A stretch of DNA of 64,000 bases from G963668605 sp963668605 (GTDB lineage: Bacteria > Acidobacteriota > Terriglobia > Bryobacterales > Bryobacteraceae), in the NCBI GenBank assembly GCA_963668605.1, contig OY764903.1, positions 4,340,001-4,404,000 on the forward strand, in the 5' to 3' direction. Below, piece by piece: positions 26,993 to 34,887 of the stretch. Positions within the stretch are counted from its first letter, which is position 1, and each line of letters starts with the position of its first letter. The notes below the pieces were generated by a model. That model searched no databases, was not told the DNA's origin, and worked only from the letters and a program-made list of their open reading frames with translations. A program made the position numbers and the translations under genes.

Positions 26993-27322
26993 TCAGAGCG
27001 ACACTTCTTCGCCAATCTGTTTGCTGATGTGCGCGGAGACTAGTTCCATTAGTGTCAGTCCGCTTTCCGAATGAATGAACGAACCTTCCACCGGATCCCA
27101 ATCCAGCTTGAAGCTCTTGGACAGCGCGGACACCCAGATTTGCTCCACCGCGGAGTTGGGGCTGACGACGAACTTTGCCGGCGGATCGTCGAAATCGATT
27201 TTCAAGGCGCCCGATTCCAGTTCGGGGTCGAAAGGGTAATCGTCGGCGGCGTCGCAGAGAGCGCGATATAGCCGCTCCATCGCTTCGTCCGCGTGATGTT
27301 TGAACTCCAGTTGTTCTTTCAT
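26993..27322 (-). CDS. cyaY: Frataxin-family iron protein (CyaY)
   Basis: This 109-residue protein has the frataxin fold: an acidic first helix ('HHADEAMERLYRALCDAADD'), 'LKIDFDDPPAKFVVSPNSAVEQIWVSAL' and 'FKLDWD'. The conserved Gln-Ile-Trp strand is present. Frataxins bind iron through the acidic helix and regulate Fe-S cluster assembly. The ATG at 27322 has GGGAG 7 bases upstream; the frame is open further, but those extra residues do not resemble frataxin. It heads the operon hemW-ltaE-SDR and is divergent from bshC. Confidence 0.88.
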   Translation of the reverse strand: MKEQLEFKHHADEAMERLYRALCDAADDYPFDPELESGALKIDFDDPPAKFVVSPNSAVEQIWVSALSKSFKLDWDPVEGSFIHSESGLTLMELVSAHISKQIGEEVSL

Positions 27323-27351
27323 GAGAACGCTCCCGGCGTCTGGACCTCTCT

Positions 27352-27406
27352 CAAACTTAGCAAACTGGCGCATCTTCCGATCAAACGCCATCATCTGCTA
27401 AGTTTG
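27352..27406. promoter_or_regulatory. Perfect 11-bp inverted repeat between cyaY and bshC
   Basis: CAAACTTAGCA (27352-27362) and TGCTAAGTTTG (27396-27406) are perfect inverted copies. A nested pair TGGCG (27366-27370) and CGCCA (27386-27390) lies inside. The right arm ends 8 bases before the bshC ATG, which has no Shine-Dalgarno sequence. It could be an operator for divergent genes or a transcript hairpin. Confidence 0.5.
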
Positions 27407-27414
27407 GACTGTTC

Positions 27415-28989
27415 ATGCCAACGAGTTACATTCGCCACACCGACCTGCCCGGCACTTCGAAATTGTTCGCCGACGTTTTGTACGGATTCCCGAAGGCTGC
27501 GGCTTTCTATGCGTTCGACGCCAGCCAGCCGGAATCATATGTGCAAGCGGCGGCACGAACCGCCTATCCGGAGAGCCGCCGCACGGCGCTGATTGATGCA
27601 CTTCGGGAAGACAACGGAGCTTCGCCCGCGCTAGCCCGCCTCGCGCAACCCGGCGCCGTCGCCGTCGTTACTGGCCAACAAGCCGGCCTGTTCAGCGGTC
27701 CGGCCTACACGGTCTACAAAGCGCTCACAGCGGTCAAACTCGCGCAGGAGTTGTCGGCGCGCGGTACGCCTGCCGTGCCGGTTTTCTGGCTGGCCACCGA
27801 GGATCATGATCTCGAAGAGGTGCGCCACGCGTGGATCTTCGATGCACAGCAGACTCCCATCAAGCTTTCGGTGGAGAGCGCCGCGACGGAGCGCCCCGTG
27901 GGCGGCGTCGCAATTTCCCAGTATCCGTTGGAAGCGTTACGCGCGGCGTTCGACGGTCTCCCGTTTGCGAGCGACGCGCTACGTATGGCGGAGGCGGCCT
28001 ACACGCCAGGCGCGACGTTGGGCGCGGCTTTCCTCGCGTTGCTAAAGACTCTGCTGGCGCCGTATGAACTGGTGTATCTCGATCCGCTGCGGCCGTCGAT
28101 TCGCGCCATCGCGGCGCCGCTGCTGCAAGCGGCCCTGGAGCGCTCGGCGGATCTCGTTGCGCGCGTGCGGCAGCGCGGCGACCAACTTAGCGCCGCCGGT
28201 TATCACGCGCAGGTGCACGTAGATCCGGATTCGTCGCTCTTCTTTCTCTTGGACGGCGAACGGCGCGTCGCGCTAAAGCGCGATCTAGAGGCGTTTACAG
28301 CAAAGGGGCGGCGGTATTCGGCGCACGAACTCGCCGGCCGTGCCGAGACGCTTTCTCCGAATGCGCTGCTGCGTCCCGTCGTGCAGGACTACTTGCTTCC
28401 GACGGTTGCGCATGTTGGCGGCCCGGCGGAAATTGCGTATCTCGCGCAATCAGAGACGCTCTATCAGGCGCTAGGCGTCAACGCTCCCGTGGAGACGCCG
28501 CGTAGTGGATTCACGCTGCTCGATTCGCGCGCAACCAAATTGATGCAGCGCTACACTCTCGAGTTGCAGTCGTTTTTCCAGGGCGAGGATGCACTGAAAG
28601 CGCAGATCGCAAGTCGCTTGGCGCCGGACTCGCTTTCCGTCGCATTCGGCGAGACGCGCGACGTCGTGACGGCGCAACTCGACCGGCTTCGGCGCGATGT
28701 CGTGGGGTTCGACCCAACGCTCGCCGCGGCGTTCGACAAGAGCCATGCCAAGATGCTGTATCAGTTGTCAAAGGCGCAAGGCAAACTGGCACGCGAGTTG
28801 TTGCGGCGGGATGCCACGGCAGCTCGCGACGCCACATATCTCTGCAACTTGATCTATCCCCATCGCCATCTACAGGAGCGCTTCTACAGTTTCCTGCCGC
28901 TGCTGGCGAAACATGGGCCGGAGTTGCTCCCGCGGGTTTACGAAAACATTCGCCTGGATTGCCCGGATCATGTTGTGTTGCCGGTGTGA
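27415..28989 (+). CDS. bshC: Bacillithiol cysteine-adding enzyme (BshC)
   Basis: This 524-residue protein matches BshC, the putative cysteine ligase that completes bacillithiol from glucosaminyl-malate. Features are 'VVTGQQAGLFSGPAYTVYKALTAVKLA' near residue 85 and 'PVFWLATEDHDLEEV', which hold the nucleotide-binding core, then a long C-terminal coiled coil. Length is normal. The other bacillithiol genes bshA and bshB are not in this window. It starts with ATG at 27415 without a visible ribosome-binding site and is divergent from cyaY, with an inverted repeat between them. It is tail-to-tail with RNase T2. Confidence 0.93.
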   Translation: MPTSYIRHTDLPGTSKLFADVLYGFPKAAAFYAFDASQPESYVQAAARTAYPESRRTALIDALREDNGASPALARLAQPGAVAVVTGQQAGLFSGPAYTVYKALTAVKLAQELSARGTPAVPVFWLATEDHDLEEVRHAWIFDAQQTPIKLSVESAATERPVGGVAISQYPLEALRAAFDGLPFASDALRMAEAAYTPGATLGAAFLALLKTLLAPYELVYLDPLRPSIRAIAAPLLQAALERSADLVARVRQRGDQLSAAGYHAQVHVDPDSSLFFLLDGERRVALKRDLEAFTAKGRRYSAHELAGRAETLSPNALLRPVVQDYLLPTVAHVGGPAEIAYLAQSETLYQALGVNAPVETPRSGFTLLDSRATKLMQRYTLELQSFFQGEDALKAQIASRLAPDSLSVAFGETRDVVTAQLDRLRRDVVGFDPTLAAAFDKSHAKMLYQLSKAQGKLARELLRRDATAARDATYLCNLIYPHRHLQERFYSFLPLLAKHGPELLPRVYENIRLDCPDHVVLPV

Positions 28990-28996
28990 GCGCGAC

Positions 28997-29656
28997 TCAG
29001 CGTACGGGCCGCATGATGATCTCGTCCGCACGGCAGGAATCGCGGACGCCGGTCGAACACGGCCGCGGCTTCAAATCCTTCGTAAGGCACACACGCACCT
29101 CGCTGAGAAAGCGGCCGCCGCACAGCACCTTGACGGATTGAGCGGAGAAGCCCGGATTGGCGGCGACGAATTTGTTGCGGATCGTATCCGGCTTCACCAT
29201 CACCTGCTTGAGCGGCGTCTTGAAATCGTCCGGAACTCTCAAGCCGGCAAACGTCTTCTCGATCGTCTCGAAGTAGCCCGCCTGGCTGAGTCCGCTACAT
29301 GTGCCGTGCTTGTCCCATTCGTGTTGGATCAGGCGGCCGCTGGGCATCAATGGCAGCAAGCGCGTCACGATGCCGGGGGCGACCTGCGAACCCGCCGCGC
29401 AGGAATCGGGGAAGCCACGCTCATACTGCGGCCAGAGCCCATGCACCACAAAACCGTAGCGTTTGCCGTTGCCGCATTGTTCGATATCGCGCTTGCCGCC
29501 TGGATCCGCGCAATGCTGGGGCGACCAGGACAGGCTCAGCACGTAGTAGTCGAAAACACCCGGCTTGCCCTGGGGCCGGTTGGATCGCTTCGACTGTGCG
29601 CCGAGAGCCAGGACCACCACGACCGCGCCGACAATGAAGATGGGTACTGTACGCAT
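28997..29656 (-). CDS. Exported RNase T2-family ribonuclease
   Basis: This 219-residue protein has an N-terminal signal/anchor helix (IFIVGAVVVVLALGAQ) and both T2 active-site motifs: FVVHGLWPQ and HEWDKHGTC, with the catalytic His in each. Several cysteines fit the disulfides of secreted T2 enzymes. It should cut single-stranded RNA to 3'-phosphate ends through a 2',3'-cyclic intermediate, in the periplasm or outside the cell. This is commonly a nutrient-scavenging role. It ends 8 bases from bshC. Confidence 0.93.
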   Translation of the reverse strand: MRTVPIFIVGAVVVVLALGAQSKRSNRPQGKPGVFDYYVLSLSWSPQHCADPGGKRDIEQCGNGKRYGFVVHGLWPQYERGFPDSCAAGSQVAPGIVTRLLPLMPSGRLIQHEWDKHGTCSGLSQAGYFETIEKTFAGLRVPDDFKTPLKQVMVKPDTIRNKFVAANPGFSAQSVKVLCGGRFLSEVRVCLTKDLKPRPCSTGVRDSCRADEIIMRPVR

Positions 29657-29701
29657 CCGCTCCGCCTCCGTAACGTTGCCTAGATGATAGCGCAGACCGG
29701 A

Positions 29702-29932
29702 TTACTTGACGAACAATTCGAAGGATCCGTGACTCCAGGCCGTGCGCTTGGGGCCGAAGCGTCCTGCGATTCGACGTCCCGCCGGGCTGGCTGCGCCTCC
29801 AAAGCGATCCATGGCCATCACGAGATCCACACGCTCCGGTGGGGCAGGCCCGTCCTGGCTCGGAAACGCGGGAAGACTCAACACATAGAGCAGATGTAGA
29901 GAAAGCGACGCGAAGGGCAGCGCGCTCAGCAA
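29702..29932 (-). CDS. Possible small single-helix protein, unknown
   Basis: A frame reading leftward from TTG at 29932 (GGAG 8 bases upstream) gives about 76 residues. It holds a hydrophobic N-terminus (LPFASLSLHLLYVLSLPAF), then Pro-rich and Arg/Gly-rich segments ending 'AWSHGSFELFVK'. Third-position G/C bias is high in this frame, which favours coding. An ATG at 29977 is also in frame but overlaps the start of the M3 peptidase. I recognise no family. Confidence 0.4.
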   Translation of the reverse strand: MLSALPFASLSLHLLYVLSLPAFPSQDGPAPPERVDLVMAMDRFGGAASPAGRRIAGRFGPKRTAWSHGSFELFVK

Positions 29933-29970
29933 CCGGGCGGCTCCGGCATTTGAGCGAGAATAAGAGCTAT

Positions 29971-32037
29971 ATGGCATCTTTCCCGGGGCTGAACCCTTTA
30001 TTGAGCATCCAGTATCTCATTCCGTTTGACCAGGTCAAGGCGGAGCACGTCGAAGGCGCGGTCGAAACGCTTCTTGCGGACGCACGTCTCCGGCTCGAAA
30101 GCATCGCCGGCGAAAGCGCGCCGCGCACTTGGGAAAACACCATGGCTGCGCTCGATCACATGACGGAGCGTCTGGACTATGCGATGGGCATCGTCCGGCA
30201 CCTGGAATCCGTCGCGACCTATCCTGCGTTGCGCGAGGTGTATAACAAAGTGCAGCCGGTGGTGAGCGAATTCTACTCGACAATCCCGCTGCATGCGGGC
30301 TTGTGGGCGGCCATTAAAACCTACGCTGCGACACAGGAAGCGCAGGAACTGACAGGGACACGCAAGCGCTATTTGCGGAAGACGATCGAAGACTTCCGCC
30401 GTCATGGCGCTGATCTGCCCGCGGAAGGCAAGTCGCGTCTGGCGGCCCTCGATGTAGAGTTGTCGAAGCTCACCACGCAATTTGCGCAGAATGTTCTGGA
30501 CTCCACCAACGCGTTCGATTTGCTGATTACAGATGAGGACAAGCTGGCCGGGTTGCCGGAATCGGCGCGCAGTGCGGCACTCGAGAACGCAAAGAGCAAA
30601 AGCCTCGATGGCTGGCGCTTCACGTTGCAAGCGCCGAGTTACACGCCGCTGATGACTTATTTGGACGATGCGTCGATTCGCGAGCACTGCTACCGGGCCT
30701 ATATGCTGCGAGCCACCGTGGAGCCCAGGGACAATCGCCCCCTGATCGGCAAGATTCTGGGTGCGCGCAAAGCGCAAGCGGAGTTGTTGGGGTTTAAGGA
30801 TTTCGCCGACCTGGCGCTCGAAGACAGGATGGCGCGCAGCGGCGACCGGGCGCTTGCGTTTCTGCACAGCCTCAAAGAGAAGACCGAAGCACAGTTCAAA
30901 CGCGAGAACGCGGAATTGCTTGCGTTCCGCCGCGAATTGGAAGGCTCCGAAGCGCCGGAATTGCAGGCTTGGGACGTCTCTTATTATGCCGAGAAAATGC
31001 GGCGAAAGCTCTATGACTTCGATGAGGAGGCGTTGCGTCCGTACTTCCCTCTCCCGAAAGTAGTGGAAGGAATGTTCACGCTGTTCAGCCGCCTGTTCGG
31101 CATTCGCATCGTCGAGCGGAACGGCGTGCCGTCGTGGGATGCGCAGACCACTTACTACGAGATCCAGGACGCCGCCTCGGGAACTGTACTGGGCTCATTC
31201 TATGCGGATTTCTACCCGCGCGAAAACAAGCGCGGCGGCGCGTGGATGGATTCATTTCTCACTGGCGGACCGAGGGCGGGCCGCTTCGAACCGCATCTGG
31301 GCCTGATCTGCGGCAATCTGACTCCGCCCATTGGAGACAAGCCGGCGCTGCTCACGCACCGCGATGTGGAGACGATTTTCCACGAGTTCGGCCACCTGCT
31401 GCATCACTGCCTGAGCCGCGTCGAAGTGCGCGGATTGGCCGGAACCAGCGTCGCCTGGGACTTCGTGGAACTGCCGTCGCAGATCATGGAGAACTGGTGC
31501 TGGGAACGCGCAGCGCTCGATCTTTTCGCGCGGCACTATGAGACCGGCGAGGCCGTGCCGCGAGAGTTGTTCGAGAAGATGCGCCGGGCGAAAAACTTCC
31601 GCAGCGCGAACGCGCAGATGCGGCAGTTGAGTTTTGGCGCAAGCGATCTCGCGCTGCATACGATCTACTCGGAAGATCGCCACGGCGATGTGATCGGGTA
31701 TTCGCGCCGGCTCCTGCAGGAGTACTCCGCCGCTCCGCTGCCCGAGGGCCACGCCATGATGGCCGGCTTTACGCACCTGTTCGCAAGCCCTGTCGGATAC
31801 GCCGCCGCCTACTATTCTTACAAGTGGGCCGAGGTGTTGGACGCCGATGCGTTCACCCGCTTCCAGAAAGAGGGCATCTTCAACGAGGCCGTGGGACGCG
31901 AGTTCCGGACATGCATTCTGGAGCGCGGCGATAGTGAGGATCCGTCAGAGCTGTTCCGCTCGTTCATGGGCCGCGACCCGGATCCCGAAGCATTGCTGTT
32001 GCGCTCCGGCCTGGCGGCCGCGCCAGTTGGAGGGTAG
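29971..32037 (+). CDS. M3-family oligopeptidase (PrlC/OpdA type)
   Basis: This 688-residue zinc peptidase has the thimet-oligopeptidase motif 'IFHEFGHLLHHCLS' (HEFGH zinc ligands and catalytic Glu). Around it are 'FYADFYPRENKRGGAW', 'LLTHRDVETIFHEFGH' and 'DFVELPSQIMENWCW', which carries the third zinc ligand Glu. The C-terminal His-Tyr region is also present ('YYSYKWAEVLDADAF'). It cleaves short peptides in the cytoplasm. ATG at 29971 gives the expected 'NPLL' start; a frame extends upstream, but those residues are not conserved-looking. The hemerythrin gene follows after 9 bases. Confidence 0.94.
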   Translation: MASFPGLNPLLSIQYLIPFDQVKAEHVEGAVETLLADARLRLESIAGESAPRTWENTMAALDHMTERLDYAMGIVRHLESVATYPALREVYNKVQPVVSEFYSTIPLHAGLWAAIKTYAATQEAQELTGTRKRYLRKTIEDFRRHGADLPAEGKSRLAALDVELSKLTTQFAQNVLDSTNAFDLLITDEDKLAGLPESARSAALENAKSKSLDGWRFTLQAPSYTPLMTYLDDASIREHCYRAYMLRATVEPRDNRPLIGKILGARKAQAELLGFKDFADLALEDRMARSGDRALAFLHSLKEKTEAQFKRENAELLAFRRELEGSEAPELQAWDVSYYAEKMRRKLYDFDEEALRPYFPLPKVVEGMFTLFSRLFGIRIVERNGVPSWDAQTTYYEIQDAASGTVLGSFYADFYPRENKRGGAWMDSFLTGGPRAGRFEPHLGLICGNLTPPIGDKPALLTHRDVETIFHEFGHLLHHCLSRVEVRGLAGTSVAWDFVELPSQIMENWCWERAALDLFARHYETGEAVPRELFEKMRRAKNFRSANAQMRQLSFGASDLALHTIYSEDRHGDVIGYSRRLLQEYSAAPLPEGHAMMAGFTHLFASPVGYAAAYYSYKWAEVLDADAFTRFQKEGIFNEAVGREFRTCILERGDSEDPSELFRSFMGRDPDPEALLLRSGLAAAPVGG

Positions 32038-32046
32038 TCTGAAATT

Positions 32047-32586
32047 ATGATTACACCCGAACAATTGCTGGCGAAACGCGAGCCTGGGGATACGCTCGAT
32101 CGCCCGTTGGAGCATCTGGTAGCCTGCCATCGCAGAATCGAGGAACGGCTCGCGACGCTGGAGTTGGTCGCGGATCATTTCAGCTTGCGGCGGCAGGAAG
32201 CCTTGGATGCGGCCGCGTCCTGTTTCCGTTTCTTCGATTCGAATGGCGCCTGGCATACGGAAGACGAGGAACGCAGTTTGTTTCCGCGCATGCGCGCGCG
32301 CCTCAGCGCCGAAGAGCTGGCATATCTCGAGACGCTCGAACAACAGCACGACGAAGCGGAGGCTTTGTACGCCGAAGTCAAGGCCCACGCCGACGGAGTG
32401 AGCGCCGGAATCGACGGCTCCGAAGCGCGCTACCGTGAGACGGTAAAAAAACTGGCGGCCATCTACCGCGCGCACATCGCTTCGGAGGACAAGATGCTGA
32501 CCGCGCTGGGCCGCAGGGTTCTGGATGATGCGGCGCTGCGCGTGATTTCGATCGAGATGAAGCAGCGCCGCGGGCTACTGCCGTAG
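32047..32586 (+). CDS. Hemerythrin-like (HHE) domain protein
   Basis: This 179-residue four-helix protein has the iron-ligand pattern of the HHE cation-binding family: 'EHLVACHRRIEE', 'HTEDEERSLFP', 'LEQQHDEAEAL' and 'HIASEDKML'. Such proteins bind a di-iron centre and may sense or handle oxygen, nitric oxide or iron; the exact job cannot be told. The motifs look complete. It follows the M3 peptidase by 9 bases and is likely co-transcribed with it. Confidence 0.85.
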   Translation: MITPEQLLAKREPGDTLDRPLEHLVACHRRIEERLATLELVADHFSLRRQEALDAAASCFRFFDSNGAWHTEDEERSLFPRMRARLSAEELAYLETLEQQHDEAEALYAEVKAHADGVSAGIDGSEARYRETVKKLAAIYRAHIASEDKMLTALGRRVLDDAALRVISIEMKQRRGLLP

Positions 32587-32713
32587 CGCTCCTTCGACCG
32601 CCAGATACCTTACCGTGCTGCGGCGCGCGTCGCGTTTAGCGACGGGAAAGCCAGACGGAAAAGTGCGAATCTCAAGCTGACTGTGATATGACATAGCATG
32701 GTCAGGATTCGCG

Positions 32714-33241
32714 ATGAAACAGTCCTCTTCTCTTAATCGGCGCAAGTTTTTGAAGGCCACAGCCGCGGTCGCGGCGGGCACAGCCGCGGGATGCAGCGCT
32801 TCCAAGAACCCATGGCGCTTTCTTACGGAGAGTGAAGCGCTCGCGCTCACCGCAATCTGCGAACAGATCGTTCCGGCCGACGACATGCCCGGCGCTGCCT
32901 GGGCTGACGTCGTGGTTTATATCGACAGGCAATTGACGCGCAAGTTCAAGGAACATCGTCAGGTGTATCGAGACGGGATCGCGGCGGCCGATCGCATGGC
33001 GGGCGGTTCGTTTGCCGGCGCGGAAGCCGGGAAGCAATTTGCGACTCTACAGCAAATGGAAAAAGACAAAACGACGAAGCCGTTCTTCGAACTAGTGGTG
33101 GCTCACACGATGCAGGGTTTTTACGGAAATCCCCGTCATGGCGGCAATCGCGAGTACACAAGTTGGCGCATGCTCGGCGTCCCGTCCACGCCTGTGCGCG
33201 GGCGCGATCACTACGACTTTACGAAAGCAGGCCGCTCGTGA
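32714..33241 (+). CDS. Gluconate 2-dehydrogenase subunit 3-family protein (Tat-exported)
   Basis: This 175-residue protein begins with a Tat signal (RRKFLKA, then an Ala-rich helix). The rest matches the small subunit of periplasmic membrane-bound flavin dehydrogenases: 'ALTAICEQIVPADDMPGA' and 'HTMQGFYGNPRHGGN' near the end. The subunit usually carries the only export signal and brings the folded flavoprotein with it. It overlaps the GMC gene by 4 bases (GTGA). Confidence 0.88.
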   Translation: MKQSSSLNRRKFLKATAAVAAGTAAGCSASKNPWRFLTESEALALTAICEQIVPADDMPGAAWADVVVYIDRQLTRKFKEHRQVYRDGIAAADRMAGGSFAGAEAGKQFATLQQMEKDKTTKPFFELVVAHTMQGFYGNPRHGGNREYTSWRMLGVPSTPVRGRDHYDFTKAGRS

Positions 33242-34887
33242 AGAAGGTAGATGCCGTGGTGATTGGCGCCGGCGCCGGTGGCGGTGTGACTGCAAAACAG
33301 CTCGCCACAAACGGGCTAAGCGTCGTGCTGCTCGAACGCGGCAAATGGTATACGGCAGACGACTGCCGCAAGGACGACTTGCGCAATCAGCGAACGAGCA
33401 TCCTTGGCAACGCCACAGGTCCGGAGGACGAAGGCAACCCGCGCGTCCTGGTCGACACGCAAGGGCGCGAACGCACCCTGCTGCCGAGCCAGGGCGGCTA
33501 CAACAATAACGCAGCGTGCGTCGGCGGCGGAACGGCGACCTATGGTGCGATGGCGTGGCGCTACATGCCGCAGGATTTCCGCATGCGCACCACCTATGGC
33601 GCGCTCGAGGGCAGCACCCTTGACGACTGGCCGATCAACTATGACGACCTTGAACCGTACTATGAGAGGGCGGAGCAGGAGATAGGCGTTTCCGGAGACG
33701 ACACCAACAACATATTCAAGGGCCCACGCAAGAAACCGTTGCCGATGCCGCCCTTGCCGCCGACGCGCGAGGAACTGATCCTGAAGCCCGCGGCGAAACG
33801 GCTCGGGTTGCATCCCTTCGAGATCCCGATGCTGCGAAACAGCGTTCCGTACGGTGGACGCCCGCCCTGCATGCGCTGCCGCTGGTGCGTCGGATTCGTT
33901 TGCGAAGTGAACGCCAAGTGCGGTTCGCAAAATACTGTAGTGCCCGTAGCGCTAGCCAGCGGAAACTGCGAGTTGCGCACGAACTCGATGGCGAAGGAGA
34001 TCCTGCTGGATGAGAAGGGCCGCGCGCGTGGCGTCGCCTATTTCGATGAGAACGGCAAGCTACAAGAACAACTCGCCGATATTGTAGTGGTTTCCTGCTG
34101 CGCGATCGAGAGCGCGCGCTTGCTGCTAAACACGAAGCACAGGCTGCATCCGAATGGCCTCGGGAATCGTTATGACTGGGTGGGACGCAATTTGCAGGGT
34201 CACACTTACACCGGCGCTATCGGACTGTTTGAGCAGCAGACCTACGACGATGTCGGCCCAGGCGCGGGCATCGCGGTCTGCGATTACAACCACGGCAATC
34301 CGGGCCTGCGCGGCGGCGCGATGCTGGCGAACGAGTTTATCCGGCTGCCCATCCAGGCCCTCGGATCGCTGCCCCCTGGTACGCCGCGTTGGGGCAAGGC
34401 GCACAAAGACGCGATGCGCAAAGGCTATCGAAACACAATCGCCATTCAAGGACCCACGCAGGACATGCCGATGTTCGATTCGCGCGTCGAACTGGACCCA
34501 AAGGTGCGCGACCGCTTCGGCATTCCCGTGGCACGTATGTCCGGCGGGAGGCATCCGCATACTCTCGAAATCGGACGGGCCATGAGCGGGAAAGCAGAAG
34601 CATGGCTCAAGGAGGCCGGGGCGATTCAGACGTGGAAAAAGTTGCCTGGACAGGGTTTGAGCGGAGGCCAGCATCAGGCCGGCACATGCCGCATGGGCAA
34701 CGATCCAAAGACATCCGTCGTCAACCGCCACTGCCAGGTGCACGATGTCGATAACGTCTTCGTCGTGGACGGCAGCGTGCACGTCAACAATGGCGGCTTC
34801 AATCCGGTGCTCACGATAATGGCGCTCGGTTATTGGTCTTCCGAATTCATCGTGAAGACGTGGAAGGGGACACGGTTCCGCTCATGA
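33238..34887 (+). CDS. GMC-family flavin dehydrogenase, gluconate 2-dehydrogenase type
   Basis: This 549-residue FAD enzyme oxidises a sugar or polyol and passes electrons to a cytochrome. It has the FAD fold 'VVIGAGAGGGV', 'CVGGGTATYGAMAWRY', the GMC active-site His in 'QHQAGTCRMG' and the final 'NNGGFNPVLTIMALGYW'. A cysteine cluster (CMRCRWCVGFVC, plus a later Cys) may hold an Fe-S cluster, as reported for some FAD glucose dehydrogenases. The start is GTG at 33238, overlapping the previous stop; it has no signal peptide of its own, in line with Tat co-export. The substrate is unknown. Confidence 0.88.
   Translation: MKKVDAVVIGAGAGGGVTAKQLATNGLSVVLLERGKWYTADDCRKDDLRNQRTSILGNATGPEDEGNPRVLVDTQGRERTLLPSQGGYNNNAACVGGGTATYGAMAWRYMPQDFRMRTTYGALEGSTLDDWPINYDDLEPYYERAEQEIGVSGDDTNNIFKGPRKKPLPMPPLPPTREELILKPAAKRLGLHPFEIPMLRNSVPYGGRPPCMRCRWCVGFVCEVNAKCGSQNTVVPVALASGNCELRTNSMAKEILLDEKGRARGVAYFDENGKLQEQLADIVVVSCCAIESARLLLNTKHRLHPNGLGNRYDWVGRNLQGHTYTGAIGLFEQQTYDDVGPGAGIAVCDYNHGNPGLRGGAMLANEFIRLPIQALGSLPPGTPRWGKAHKDAMRKGYRNTIAIQGPTQDMPMFDSRVELDPKVRDRFGIPVARMSGGRHPHTLEIGRAMSGKAEAWLKEAGAIQTWKKLPGQGLSGGQHQAGTCRMGNDPKTSVVNRHCQVHDVDNVFVVDGSVHVNNGGFNPVLTIMALGYWSSEFIVKTWKGTRFRS

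Noticed and set aside
29839..29970. N-terminal extension of the M3 peptidase
   Set aside because: The added residues are Arg/Thr-rich and unlike the family; ATG at 29971 gives the usual beginning.
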